From Symbiodinium sp. CCMP2592 (taxonomy: Eukaryota > Sar > Dinophyceae > Suessiales > Symbiodiniaceae): a stretch of DNA of 64,000 bases. This document shows positions 19,701-30,640 of this stretch, piece by piece (the first letter of the stretch is position 1; the number at the start of each line of letters is the position of its first letter). The stretch covers positions 62,001 through 126,000 of the forward strand of contig CAJNDT010006148.1 of assembly GCA_905221615.1 (NCBI GenBank), read 5' to 3'. The position numbers and the translations under genes are program-made. The notes under the pieces are model-generated. The model worked only from the letters and a program-made list of their open reading frames with translations, had not been told where the DNA came from and searched no databases.

Positions 19701-20698
19701 CTTCACAACCCTGAGCCCTGAATCCCTAACCCTAAACTTGCCCTGGGTCTTCAGATAGACTAGCTAGCTCACCCTTTGCCTTAAAACAGGCCAGCGACGT
19801 CCTATACAACACCAAATCCGGCTATCGACCGCTTGTCCACACGATCTGCAGCCTCTCGTCTGTCCTCAAGCCCGACAGTGTTCAGGGCTTTGAGTTTCGT
19901 GGATCAGTGTATGAACAGTTCTCAGTCCTGACGGCCTGTAGGGTCAAGGGTTTGGGGAGCTTCGCTGTTTTTTGTGTAGTGGTTAGGATCCTCTTTGCGA
20001 TCGTAATAATGCGGGACCCAGCAGGGACAGGAGCATGGCCTGTTTGATTGTTTCCGATGCGGTCCCAACCTTAGTGATTGTAATCCTGACACCTGTAGTG
20101 GGACACTTGCTTTGCAAGGAAGCTCCCTGCAGTTCTTACAATTGCTATTCCCGCATGTCCACACTTTTTGTTGGGCCAATGCTGCGAAGCCCCACAAAGC
20201 CAACTACAAAGGTACGTCCTGTCGATTCCAGATCAACCTTACATCCGAGCCGCACGTCTTTAAAGCCTGAAAGACCTTAAGCTAGGGGCCTTAATAATTA
20301 GAATAGGGTTTTGGTGTATATTATGCTCGAAGTATTAAAGGCCACTAGAATGAGATCCTAAGCTCAATGCCTTTCAGATGGAAGGTTCGCTGAAGCCGGA
20401 TGGTATCCTCCTGATTTGCTGCCGGTGACAGCCTCAAAACATTGGGCATCGGGTGTCCGTGCTTGTTGAGCTTGCCTTTGGGGCTTGAGGCCTGTTGGTT
20501 CAAGTCTTAGGGTTTAGGGTTTAGGCTTTCCGGGCTTAGGGTTTTGGGGTTTAAGGGTTTAGGGGTTTAAGGGTTTAGGGTTTTTAGGTTCGGATGGAAG
20601 GTTTCCGTTTCTGACAGCTCAAGGCAGATACGCTGGCCAGCGAGGAGTGTCTGTTCCACGCTCCTCTACTATCCATCGAGCTTTTACATGTGGTTTAG
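16757..20698 (+). CDS. Candidate Methyltransf_16 (METTL21-type) gene, exons only
   Basis: Plus-strand blocks resemble successive parts of a METTL21-type protein lysine methyltransferase. 16757-~16830 reads [19 protein letters not shown], like the segment after motif I ending in a TD acidic loop. 19790-~19877 starts after ccttaaaacag and reads [20 protein letters not shown], matching the family SDV(V/L)Y motif. 20378-20424 lies between caatgcctttcag and GTGACA and reads [15 protein letters not shown], like the late KPxGxLL strand. 20618-20698 reads [20 protein letters not shown] and ends at TAG. Other open blocks (17237-~17290, 18319-18397, 19577-19621) may be extra exons. Motif I itself (GxGxG) was not found, so the model is incomplete. 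Family assignment is inference from three short matches. Confidence 0.4.
17343..17394. repeat. Interstitial telomere array (TTTAGGG)
   Basis: Seven near-perfect TTTAGGG units inside the methyltransferase-like gene region. Confidence 0.9.
17857..17954. mobile_element. Foldback element, family T
   Basis: Ends TCTGGGTTGTCC and GGACAACCCAGA with an AT-rich interior. One copy seen. Confidence 0.45.
18400..19570. other. No gene recognised; AT-rich middle part
   Basis: About 1.1 kb without a defensible exon. 18840-19280 is more AT-rich than its surroundings, and a short TA run lies at 19459-19480. A 61-residue open frame at 19099 is not convincing. Confidence 0.35.
20286..20340. mobile_element. 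Half copy of foldback family E
   Basis: Carries the left arm GGGGCCTTAATAATTAGAAT and part of the core, without the matching right arm. Confidence 0.5.
20508..20590. repeat. Degenerate interstitial telomere-type repeats
   Basis: TTTAGGG and variants directly upstream of the last methyltransferase-like exon block. Confidence 0.7.
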
Positions 20699-20926
20699 AT
20701 ACAAGGCACAGAGGTAGTCGTTTCATATCTGGCTTTCCTTTGAGGGATCCCAACGAACAACTTCCAGTTACAGTACCCTAAGGCTTGAACCCTCAGCCCT
20801 TTGCACAGGATCTTTACTCCAGGGCTACAGAGTTCCACAGATGGGCCGAGCACGAAAACTGTGGGTTCCTTGCTGCTGAGGTATTCCACAATGGCAAAGG
20901 ATTCCCTCATTCCGTGCACTCTTCCT

Positions 20927-21031
20927 GGGGGTTTCGGAAAATAGGGGACCCTGATGGAGTAATTACCCTAAACAATGGGTTCCTTATTATAAGGACCCCA
21001 AAATAAGGTACCCCTATTTTCGGAAACTCCC
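20927..21031. mobile_element. Foldback MITE, family A copy 2
   Basis: Full arms GGGGGTTTCGGAAAATAGGG and complement. The 4-bp flank TCCT is duplicated (20923-20926 and 21032-21035). Confidence 0.75.
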
Positions 21032-21145
21032 TCCTGGGTCTTAAACTAGGACCCGCGTATTCTGAATTATTGGACTCTAAGCCCGACGGGTAAATGCCCC
21101 TACAGCCATATCTTTCGAAAGTATTTCCCAGAAACTCATAGTATG

Positions 21146-21265
21146 CTTGAAGGCTCATGAGACTTAGTAAGTAAGGTTATAAGTAGGTTATAATTAGGAT
21201 AACCCCAGTTAGGGGACTTATAACCCCAATTATAACCTACTTACTAAGTCCCCTGATCCTTTAAG
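21146..21265. mobile_element. Foldback MITE, family C copy 4
   Basis: Complete arms with TATAACC core, flanked by TG on both sides (21144-21145 and 21266-21267). This copy shows that the 2-bp flank is not always TA. Confidence 0.7.
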
Positions 21266-21389
21266 TGGCAGTCTAACCAAAAAAAGCCAGCATCACGACT
21301 GAGATGGCGGAAGCCGATCGCCGAGCGGCGCTTCTTTCGTCTTATGGAAGCAACGGGCTTCGCCATTGCAGCTTGGTCGAAGCAGGGAT

Positions 21390-21760
21390 CTATATATATA
21401 TATATATATGTATACTGTACATACACGTGTATCTAAATATATGCACATGCGAGTATGTATTTATGTAAGTATGTATGTATCCATGCATGTATTTATGCTA
21501 TGCATGGCGTGTATGACATGTATGATACGCATGCACACGTGCAGATATGTATGTCTCTGCGTTTGTTTGTTTGCCTGTTGTTTATGTATGTTATGTATGC
21601 AGTTATGTATGTTTTTATGTACGGCTGTCCGTCTGTCCGTCCGTCGGTCCGTCCCCGTCCGTCCCCGTACGTCCCCGTCCGCCCGTCTACCTGTATATGT
21701 ATGCATGTATGTGTGTATGTACGGATGCATGGATGGACAGATGGACTTATGGATGTTTGT
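21390..21760. repeat. TA, TGTA and CCGT microsatellite cluster
   Basis: TA run at 21390-21412, then degenerate TGTATGTA and CCGTCCGT units. The open frames over it are artefacts. Confidence 0.88.
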
Positions 21761-22706
21761 TTTGCATACACTCATTTGCTGTGTTGGTGCTTGGAGACTT
21801 TGGGATCGTGGGTGGCTTATCAAGCCCACACTAGGTTCCAACTCATGTCCCCAAACCTTAAAGCCCTGAACCCGAAGCCCGAAATCGTAAACCCTATACC
21901 CTATAAAAGGAGCTTCTGCAGCCGCGGAGCCTGGAGCATCGCTTTGCTGCGCCTCCTGGCCCCCTCTTGGGAGTTTGTTTTTAGGGCCTATCCAAGGTTT
22001 AGTGTTGATAGAGGGTTTTCCCGGATTGAAATAGGCCTAGAGTTTAGAGTTTACGGACTCCGATATCCAGAAAGTCCAGCTAGAAGGGGTCTAGCACCCA
22101 AATGCAGGCTTTTGGATCCCAAGTACTCTACCCTGAAATGATTCGTTTTGTACCTGAATCTTCCTAACATTCGGACACTGGGGATCGTTGCGGAAGGTTC
22201 GGCGTTCCATACGGGTGGAGTTGGGCGTGCGGCGGCCGTCCGTTGTAGCCACCAAACATGTGGGGAGCTTTCGTGCCTTCTGCTATACCCGGGGACCAGA
22301 CCCAGTGAATTACACATAAGACTCCGTGCGGCAAAGGTCGGCATCCTTTCGAAACTCTTGGCACCGAAGACAGGTCCGAACCTTCAACCCCAGATTTTTA
22401 AACCAAAAGCGAAACATCGAAACTGAAAGTTTGAAGCCTACACATGGAGTCTCAGCACAACGAGGGGCCATTGAATTGGGGTTATAGGGGCTAGTTAAAT
22501 CAGGTGCCTCTACTTAGAAGAAGATCCCAAATGAAAGACCCGGAACTTGATAAGCTTGGAAGCAGGGTCTTGCAATCAGAAAAGCTGGACACCCCAACAA
22601 GCCGTAACAAACCTGTCAACTCGAAATCCCGAACCCCCAGCAACCCTAAACCCCGAAGCCCAAACGTTGTTCCCATTCTGCCCCCTATATAATCGTACTG
22701 TCATAT

Positions 22707-22806
22707 GGTTAGTTGTCAAAATTCTGGCCCCTTTCGGTTCCCCTAAATACTAGGTGCCGTATTACAACAAGGACCCAAACAGGGACCATAATTTGCACAA
22801 CCACCC
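22707..22806. mobile_element. Foldback MITE, family D copy 2
   Basis: Arms GTTGTCAAAATT and AATTTGCACAACCACCC with core GGTGCCGTATTA. More diverged than other copies; no clear duplication. Confidence 0.55.
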
Positions 22807-22944
22807 ATTCATCACGCTGCCTGCCCCCTCCTACACCCGAAACGGTCAATCCTGCAATCTTAAGTCTGAAACCCTCGCAAACCCTAAACACTAAAGCTTT
22901 CTGAACCCGAAACCCTCAATCCTGCACCCTGCCCCACCCCCCAG

Positions 22945-25643
22945 GCCACTTTCTTGGAAGGACTTCGGCAATCCGAGGTCCCAGGCCTACGTAAGGGTTT
23001 ACCCAAAAGGTTAAGATAGGGTTCCTTTGAACGGATCCTTAAAGGGGTCCAAAATTAAGGGATACTATAAGGGTACTATGATATAGGGGCTTAAAAAATT
23101 ACCAATACTGGTTTTGGGGGTTCCTTGTTATAATAATTACAGTATAATGGGCCCCCAAGACCCTGCTCTAATTATTAAGGCCCCTATAGTACTTAGATTG
23201 TTTTCCTTGAAGGGTTCCCTTAAGGTTTTGTGGGTTGGATTCCCTTTACAGGAGGGCTAAAAGGTGTTCTTGACTTGATGACTCCGCAGAAGCGCATGCA
23301 ACAGATTTGTGTTACTTCGTGACCAAACTTTACACCTCTTCCTTGCCATGACTGAATAGGAGGTTACCAGGTACCTGTGTTGAAATGTTTCGCGACCCTT
23401 GCCACACCCCACCCTTAAACGATATGCTCTACGCCCAAGACCCGGAATCCCCAACACCAGCAAAGAAGTCTTGAAACGTTCTAAACGCCCCAAACCCAGA
23501 CCCCCTAAAGCCCAAAAGCCAGGCGAGTAACCGTTTCTTGACCGGTAAGATCCCAGTCGGTGGTGTTCTGACCAAGATCTCTGAGATCACGGAGGCGCTT
23601 CGGTTTTAGGCTTAGGGTTTAGACTTTGGGGTATCTGTGGCAATTGGCAGGGATTTGGGGTTGCTGAGTTGGGCCCTGAGTGATTGGTACTACTAGCCGA
23701 GCTAGTCCTGATGCTGCCCGCCGTGCAATCAGAACACAACATACCCCAAACTGAAAAAGTAGAAGTTAAATGCTTCCTCAGGTTCCCCAATGCAATACAG
23801 TATCATACTTACAGTATCGGCCCCAAGCCCCACTTTGGTCTCTGTGTTTTAGGGCTTCGCGGCTTCGAAGGCTTCCGACGTCAAAGCCTGAACCGTAAGC
23901 TTGTTTCGTGTTTGGAGGGGTTACGATCTTCCCAATTCCTCGAGCCAAGCAGACCTCGGCAAACACATTTCCAGAAGACGCAGATTTCGAAGCGGAGGCC
24001 GGAAAGTGGCGCGCAATGAAGCGCTAAACCTTAAGCAAAAAAAACCATTATAAGTCCAAAACCCAAACCCAAACTCCTAAGCCTTACTACCGCCGCCCCC
24101 TTGGAGTCGCGAGTCCGGCTCATCAGGCCAAGTGCCTTCAAAGGCTGTCTGTGGAAAATCCGCGCTCCTTCTGTCAAAGTGCGTAGGTATTATGGCCGCG
24201 CCACAGCGACCCTCGTATAGACCCTAATTGCAGCATCTTGACCCAAGTACAACAATCCCCATGAAGCCCATATGTTAAAGAGAACCCTAAAAGACGCCTT
24301 ACGAAGCCCCACGACTATGTCATAAGTATATTAAGGGAGCCCCCAAAATAGTATTAGTAATTCTTTAGCCCCCAGGGGCCTCCTGCCGACTCGTTTCAAG
24401 CATCCCTCCGCCTTCGCATGGAAGGAGCTTCAAGAACGTCTCTCCGACGAGGAGCACGTGACCTTCGAAGGTAAGCAGCAAGTAGGAGAGTTCTATTGTG
24501 AGTGTAGGGCTTTGGGCTTCGCGCTTTAGGGTTGTAAGGATTAGTTGTTTTAGTTTGGTTTAGTTTAGGCGCTATGGCGTAGGGCATTGAGTTTAGGGCT
24601 CACGGGTTCGAGTGCTTTGTACGGCTTCATCAGGCTTGAATTCCATGTCAACCTTGTCTTGGTATCAAGGTAACGAATCTTAAAGGAATTCACATAAACG
24701 GGCTCTTCGGAACTTCGAGGAGTTTTGGCTTGAAGCAGTTTCTTTTTCATCTGGAGTTTCAGTGCAGTGCTGCGCATGCAGGCGAGTGGGTGTGTTTCTG
24801 ATTTCTACCGCTTGAAGTGATTAAGGTTGGTTTGAAGATGTGTAGTACCTTTCCGTGATTTGCGCAAGCCCTCTAGGCCTTTTTCTAATCAGCATACCGC
24901 TTCCCATGTCGAATCTGATGTTGCGGTTTGGTGTTCTTTTTATGGGTCGGAAACATTAGTACCGCAAACTGTTTATAGTCCCGGCATATTTCCCGCATAT
25001 TCGTGTTACATTATTCCTCTCTGCAGCCCCCATTCCAACCCATTCCAACTACTACGGACCATGAGCGCGCATGAAGGACCACATCCCCAGGGATCTGTGC
25101 GGCAAACAACATCGACAAGTTCAGGGTTTAGGGCTTAAAGGTTTAAGCGTTTGCTTAAAGAATCATAAGACTTAGTAAGTATACGGTTATTATCAAGGTA
25201 GCTATACTTGTAACCCCAATTGAGGTACTTATAACCATACATAACTAAGTCCCACTGCAGCTTGAGGCATCTTCACGCAGCTTTTCCTGCTGCAGCGCCG
25301 GAGAACTGGAAAAGCAGAGAAGCGCAAGCGACAGGATGAAGAGCTCCATCTCAGAGCGAAAACAGCGAAGGCTGTGAGGTTCACTTGGGAGTTTCAGGGA
25401 GTACAGAACATAAGGGTGCCGAATATGCTCGTTACAAATCCTTACGAATCATTGCAACCATAACATTTTTTCAACACAATTCATACTACCATTGTAGTCA
25501 TTGCTGGCCCTAAACAAGCATTATAATGGCCCTGAAATCAGCGGCCCTCGGTTTGAGAGCCCTTTTAATTCAGGCATCATGCAGGTTTGGATGGCCGCGG
25601 CGGGCACGGACAGACAGACAGACAGACATAGCGAGGCAAACAG

Positions 25644-25688
<45 letters not shown>

Positions 25689-28127
25689 AAGACCTCCATC
25701 TATGCTCATCGAAATTATATCTTCAAACCATGAAAAGAAAGGCCCACAAATTACTTGCCCGTCGCCCTTGGCTCTGAGCCGCGCATCTTGCGCGACTTCC
25801 GCCGGCGCAAGCGGCGCGTCTGAGCCGCAAAAATCCAGTGGAAGCAGATCTGGTGGAGTCATCGATTTTAGGGTTTACCCAGAGGCCCCATAGTAGTTCC
25901 TTTTTGGGATTACCTTATAGGATTCTATATATATATGAACCCCCCAAAAGGAACTACTTTGGGGTAGGGTGTTGGATGTTTCGCGTTGAGGATTCAGGAT
26001 TTAAGGTTATTTGGTGTTTGGGAGGATCACAGTGGTTGGGAGATTCGGGCTCCGGTAGGCCGGAAGATTCGCAGGGAAGGAGAGGTCTGAGCCTATCCCT
26101 TTTAACTATGTCCTACACAAAAACACTGAACTAGGATAATAGACCCCCAAACCCTGCTCTTTTCGTTCAAGTTTAGGAGTTTGTATGATGTATGAATTTT
26201 GGGGGTGTCAGAGGATGCGGGACCCCAGTATAGACCCCTCCCTACAAACTTTAGGGGTCTAAATGGGCCCCAAAACCCTAGTCTAATTGTTAAGGCCCAT
26301 ATTGGGTGGTTGTGGTCCGTTTTTGTGTCCCTAGTAGGGTACGGCGCCTAATCTTTAGGGTACCCCAAAAGGGTACCCTAATTTTGACAACTACCCATAT
26401 ATTAGGCCCCTGTATAAACCCTAAACCCCTAAACCCTAAACCCTATACCCCTAATCCCTAAACCCCTAAACCCTAAACCCCTAAACCCTAAACCCTATTA
26501 GATAAACCTCCTCACGCGGCTGAGGGCCATGAAGGCGGCAATACGAGCCGGCGACCGAGAGCGCAGCGGGGAAGTCTGGGGGAGTTGTTTACTCTAGGGG
26601 CCTTAATAATTACCTATACTCCTTATTAAAACTGTAGTATAATGTGCCGTATAGTATGCAGTTTTCATGGGGATTTGTCAGAAGGGTCGTAGGGAGCGTC
26701 AGGATGTAGGGCTCGGAAAAGGATCAAGGAGTAGGGGGCTTACAGGTTCTAGAGAATGTGTTTTCAAGGGTTTGCATACTGTTTCTGTGAAGAAGTTGTT
26801 TGCAAGGGTTTGCATAATTTGGACCTGTAGACAATTGAGGAGCAGACCCGTATCACTTCCCTTCAGGGCCTTGTTGTTGGGTAGAGCTGGGAATTAGGGA
26901 TCAGGCTTGCCGGGTTATAGGAGTCGGTTGAGGGATGATTAGGGCTTGGAGGTCGGTTTAGGGTTTAGGGTTTAGGGGTTGAATTCGGGTTCTGCCAGGT
27001 CTTGTTGGCAGTTTCGAGCTTTGCGGTCGAGGGTCGGAGGTTCCTCCCCCGCTCAAACATTGCCCACGCAAATCATGGGGCAGCTGGCCAGCCTCCCCAC
27101 AGTCGACAATGCAGATCTCCAACAACCGCTCCAGCAGCAAACAGAAACACCGCGCGGTCACAGCATCGGTGCCCAGGCAAGCTGCAAGCAAGAACAACGG
27201 TGACCCTAAAACTTGTCCCTAGGCACGTCATAGTCCCAAAAAGCCTGCAACCCTCTAACCCTAAACTCTAAACTCTAAACCAACCCGATCTGAACCTTGA
27301 CCCCTCCGCAACAAAACTAAACCCAACTGCCTAGGCCTTCACTTGGCTGCTGCCACTCGCATGCAATGAACGGATGGAGACTTCGCCCCTCCTGACACTA
27401 AGCGGTTTCAGGGAAAAAGGTTTTTGGCTTTAGGGCTATTCAAGGGCCTTACACGAGGGTATTTGCAGGGTTAGTATGTCAATGTACTGTGTATGCTGTT
27501 TTTTTGTCTAAAGTTCTGGTGAGATTCGGACTGAGGTTACGTACATCCACCTTCGGGCCTTTCTGCTGATTGTAGCACGGTCGTCTGCAACCTAGAACAA
27601 CCAGCATGTCGGGTCTGCGACGTCCGTCTGAAGAAAGGGAGCAACAGCATCTGAGTACAAAGGTAAAGCGACATGATATGAGCAAGACGAGGATAAGAGC
27701 AGTGGGCAGTTTTAACGAAAAGGATATCTAGACGGAAGGCGGGCCCGAGAGATAGCGGGAGAGAAAGCGAAACGAAGGCAGAGGAACACACATGGGCGGT
27801 TGTCAAAATTGGGGTCCCTTTTGGGTCCTGAATATAATACTGCACTTAATATTTAGGGTACCCAAAAAGGGACCCTAATTTTGACAACCACCCATAATTT
27901 TATTCAACATGAAGCAGAACTTGCAATAGTCCCTCTCCCAAAAAACTTGTTCTGACTCCTGGGCACCTATAAAGATTAGGAATGTCGCACTCTCACAACC
28001 GGTGCGAACCTTAAACCCCCAACTCTAAAACCCTAAACCCTAAACCCCCAAACTCTAAGCCCCTCTAAACCCGCAACGCGAGGCTGGCACACGATGTAGC
28101 TGCGGCGAAGCTCAAGGCTGCTGATCA
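22945..28127 (+). CDS. Chain of plus-strand exons, function unknown
   Basis: Eight blocks have coding character. 22945-22990 (ATFLEGLRQSEVPGL) lies between a CCCCAG acceptor and GTAAGG. 23523-23603 reads ASNRFLTGKIPVGGVLTKIS. 24127-24182 (AKCLQRLSVENPRSFC) ends at GTAGGT. 24376-24470 reads LPTRFKHPSAFAWKELQERL and ends at GTAAGC. 25281-25378 is basic. ~27035-27199 is Gln-rich (QIMGQLASLPTVDNADLQQP) and ends at GTGACC. 27605-27662 reads MSGLRRPSEEREQQHLSTK and ends at GTAAAG. ~28080-28127 reads ARLAHDVAAAKLKAAD. I recognise no domain. One gene or more is undecided. The LINE lies just downstream in antisense. Confidence 0.38.
23092..23188. mobile_element. Foldback MITE, family E copy 2
   Basis: Arms (A)TAGGGGC-TTAA---ATTA and ATTATTAAGGCCCCTATAG, with core CCTTGTTATAATAATTACAG. 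It is preceded by AAGGGATACTATAAGGG filler (about 23020-23090). Confidence 0.6.
23523..23603 (+). CDS. Exon, function unknown
   Basis: An 81-base open block after CCAG, encoding ASNRFLTGKIPVGGVLTKIS and on to ITEALR, ending at GTTTTA. Balanced composition; no known domain recognised. Confidence 0.4.
24376..24470 (+). CDS. Exon with GTAAGC donor
   Basis: Acceptor ttctttagcccccag, a 95-base block encoding LPTRFKHPSAFAWKELQERL then SDEEHVTFE, and a GTAAGC donor. One of the more convincing single exons here. Confidence 0.5.
25154..25255. mobile_element. Foldback, family C copy 5 (diverged)
   Basis: The left arm CTTAAAGAATCATAAGACTT is clear, but the right arm is eroded after GTCCCA. Its right end lies about 25 bases before the acceptor of the next exon (25281). 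Confidence 0.55.
25281..25378 (+). CDS. Exon encoding a basic helical peptide
   Basis: After gcatcttcacgcag. Encodes LFLLQRRRTGKAEKRKRQDE and on to AKTAKAV, ending at a GTTCAC donor. Could be a nuclear-localisation-rich or coiled-coil segment (inference). Confidence 0.4.
25616..25686. repeat. CAGA and GA microsatellite
   Basis: ACAGACAGACAG followed by about 20 GA units. Confidence 0.9.
25877..25966. mobile_element. Foldback, family B copy 4
   Basis: Left arm ACCCAGAGGCCCCATAGTAG, core GGATTCTATATATATA, right arm AAAAGGAACTACTTTGGGG. The outermost right terminus is missing. Confidence 0.6.
26130..26302. mobile_element. Foldback, family E copy 3 (extended, diverged)
   Basis: Contains AAACCCTGCTCTTTTCG and AAAACCCTAGTCTAATTGTT arms around a GGGGTCT core. 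It abuts the family D element at 26304. Confidence 0.4.
26304..26396. mobile_element. Foldback MITE, family D copy 3
   Basis: Ends GGGTGGTTGT and ACAACTACCC with core GGCGCCTAATCTTTAGGGTACC. Flanks are TATT and ATAT, close to but not an exact duplication. Confidence 0.65.
26408..26502. repeat. Interstitial telomere array (CCCTAAA, with extra C)
   Basis: About a dozen CCCTAAA and CCCCTAAA units. Confidence 0.85.
27605..27662 (+). CDS. Exon with GTAAAG donor
   Basis: Encodes MSGLRRPSEEREQQHLSTK before a strong GTAAAG donor at 27663. The ATG could be a true start, since the peptide begins right after CCAG plus one base. Confidence 0.42.
27794..27893. mobile_element. Foldback MITE, family D copy 4
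   Basis: Ends GGGCGGTTGTCAAAATTGGG and complement, nearly perfect arms of about 25 bases. Flanking bases do not form a clean duplication. Confidence 0.7.
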
Positions 28128-28136
28128 GTGTTGGGT

Positions 28137-28242
28137 TACAGTAGAAGCCAGAAAGTTGAACATGGCTTTAGGAGGATTAGTTCTAGGATCCCTTATAAGG
28201 GCATGAGGAGTCTGATGTTCCAACTTTCTGGCTTCTACTATA
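28137..28242. mobile_element. Foldback element, family R
   Basis: Arms TACAGTAGAAGCCAGAAAGT and complement; the core contains GGATCCCTTATAAGGG. It follows an exon-like block ending near 28127. Confidence 0.55.
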
Positions 28243-28329
28243 GGGACCCTCAAAAAGACGCTAGCATAAGCATTTGTTCAGGGTTATTTTTACTGGTACC
28301 TTCTTGGGCTTCATAATGAGGGGGTTTAT

Positions 28330-28780
28330 ATGTTATATTCCAATCCTACTTTGTGGTCTTGTGCTTTTCTTCTGTATTGGGTTGGGATGCGGGGATTTAC
28401 CAGGGGTCGGCGCAGTGAGAATGTTGTTTGTTGTGCAATCGAGTTTCATGGGGATGTGTATAGAGCTTTCATAGTTTGAACAGTTTTTTGGAGCAGTTTT
28501 TCCTTTTGTAGCGATTTCAAGGGGGTGATGATCTAGGCTTTCGTGCTCCGGACTCACTGTAGGGTGACAAACGTAACTGTAGGGTTTGGCACCCAGCCTC
28601 ATGGCTGGCAGGATAAGGATGTTCGCCCGTTTACTTCGGGATTTCTCGGGTTCAGTCGAATCAGACGACAGGGCTGAAAGAATTATGAAGAAGCACAACG
28701 TTTCCAATCACTTCCGAAACGCTAAGCTCTGAACTAAGACCCAACCCGTTGTCAACCAACATGCTCTTAACCCAAATCCC
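28330..28780. other. No gene recognised
   Basis: About 450 bases between foldback R and the LINE insertion. A 124-residue minus-strand frame (28707-28333) is not convincing. No foldback element or array seen. Confidence 0.3.
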
Positions 28781-28785
28781 TGGCC

Positions 28786-28800
28786 GGAAAACCCTAAACC
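28786..28800. repeat. Target-site duplication at the LINE 3' end
   Basis: GGAAAACCCTAAACC, identical to 39266-39280. The match stops on both sides (preceding base C versus T, following base T versus C), as expected for a 15-bp LINE duplication. Confidence 0.75.
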
Positions 28801-28876
28801 TTTTCACTGGGTGGAGAGGGGAGAGGCGGGCCTGCTGAAGCGACTCCGCCCCTCGAATCCGCGGCAGGGCGATCCG

Positions 28877-30640
28877 TCAGCGCGTCTTGCGCAACGACTT
28901 TGCCAGGCGACCCCGTTCGGCCTGGGAGAAGCAGTGCCAGGTATTCTGGACATCAGCTGAAAAGAAAATGGGGCCGACATAAGACTGCACATACTGTTGT
29001 AGAGGACGTACACTGTGTGCCTTCAGCACTTGTGCCAACAATCCTGCAGTGACCTCCGCTTGTGGGAAGCACAAGTTCATACGAATACCATGGTTTGCAC
29101 TCTGCTCGCCCAGGGCCCGCAGGCTGAAGCATTTCCTACGCATCGGAGGCCACAGATTCCGCCCACTCAGTCGCTCCAATTGGCGGATCGCGGCAACTAA
29201 GCATTGAGTCAACTGTCGCAAGTTCGCCGGAGTGAGGAAAGACCGAGGGCAGCTGTGATGTTGCACTGCATCTTCCAGTCCAGTTGGTGGGCAAACACCT
29301 GTACAGGTAGTAAAGCTCACAAGGAGCTCCAAGTAACTAGTACCAGTCTTGGCCCTGCCTGGAGTAGTATCCTCACACCAGCGGAGTCTGCGTGCCCAGT
29401 GCCAAAGTGGCATCGCGAACCATGGTGGCCATGAGCACGCAAGCAACACTTCTCGCTGTGGAATGGGAAGATTCCAGCTCGTCCCACCAGTGGCACACTG
29501 TTTCAACCACCTCGCAACCTTCTCATCTTGGTTCAAAGTCAGGCCCAGTGCGGGGGCCGCCTCCTGATCAGGTAGCGTCTCCTCGATGCCAGTCACGGTT
29601 CGCTGGAGCAGCAAATTTTCTTCTTGGGACAAGCGGCAAAGGTAACGCCAGAAAACGAGGAGTGCGTCCGCCTGGTCGCGCAGGTAAGCTGCGGTAGTTT
29701 CAGAAGACGCTTTCACAAGCTCGAAATCATTGGTCAACGTAGACTTGGCGGCAGAATCGGCCAGGGCATTCCCGGCACAATACCACTGCTGCATCCCCCA
29801 AAGTTTCCGCAGATCTTCATGAGCGGCGACTTTGCGTAAACAGATATCACCGGACTGCACCTTGCTGATTTCGTGTGCAAGATCAGGCCAGAGCGCTTCG
29901 CGTCCGTCTCGAGCACGGTCCCATTCCTCGATGGCAACCTTGCTATCTGTCCAGATTTCAGCTTTGCACCCATGCATCTTGGCCAATCGACAAGCCTGAA
30001 TAATGGCACAAATCTCTGCTCGGTGTATGCTCTGTTCGCCCGGGACAAGGCCGAGGACGTGAACTCTGAAACACGTAGGCAAGGTACCATCTTCGCGCCA
30101 GCGGCCGAGATGAACCGGTATCTCCGTGTCTGACGCACTCATGTCAACCACAACGGCGAAACCAGCCCTGGAGGCCAGAGGCATCGTGGGATGACTGCAA
30201 CTTCCGTCAGTAAACATTCTGATGAAGCCACGGGGTCCCGGGACTTCGGCTTCAGGCGGCAATGGGAGGGGCTGCGGCAGCTGTCGGGACTGGAATATCA
30301 AGCGGTTCACCTCCAAGTCTGGGGGCTCGGTCGCAAAAGGCCCATGAACCCAGTGGGGCCACCTCTCAACGGCAAACTGCACCAGGGGCTCAACAGGTTG
30401 AAGCACATGTCGGAGTGCAGGGCACTGCATAATCTTATGGTACTTGGTTTGTCGGGCACCGCACAATGCACACTGGGAGTCAGCGTCCTCGGCCCACAAC
30501 GCCTTTGCAGAAGCAGAACTAAAGCCACCGGCAATGTGGCGTGCAAGCAATGCCTGTTCGGAAGGGCAGAACCTCGCCAAGATTTTCCGGTGGTCGACGG
30601 AAGCGGGGGCGGCACTCCAGCGAGGCCGTTACGATGAGCA
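28877..30640 (-). CDS. LINE ORF2 C-terminal part: zinc knuckle and RNase H
   Basis: One open frame of over 560 residues with no ATG of its own; it continues the RT after a 1-base frame change near 30.6 kb. Counted from 30580, a CCHC knuckle lies at residues 37-53 (CALCGARQTKYHKIMQC). An RNase H domain has FTDGS (Asp125), HRAEI (Glu189), WTDSK (Asp212), AAHED (His254) and NALAD (Asp275), so the catalytic set is complete. RNase H would remove RNA from the RNA-DNA hybrid. About 290 residues of unknown role follow before the stop at 28877, only 76 bases from the element end. Confidence 0.88.

Noticed and set aside
20618..20698. Reading the AT-poor block as the start of a separate gene
   Set aside because: It follows a good acceptor and ends at a stop in the order expected for the methyltransferase-like gene, so a terminal exon is simpler.
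21272..21385. Exon-like block open on both strands (plus MAEADRRAALLSSYGSNG; minus KPVASIRRKKRRSAIGF)
   Set aside because: Both readings look protein-like and no clear splice sites decide the strand, so I did not annotate it.
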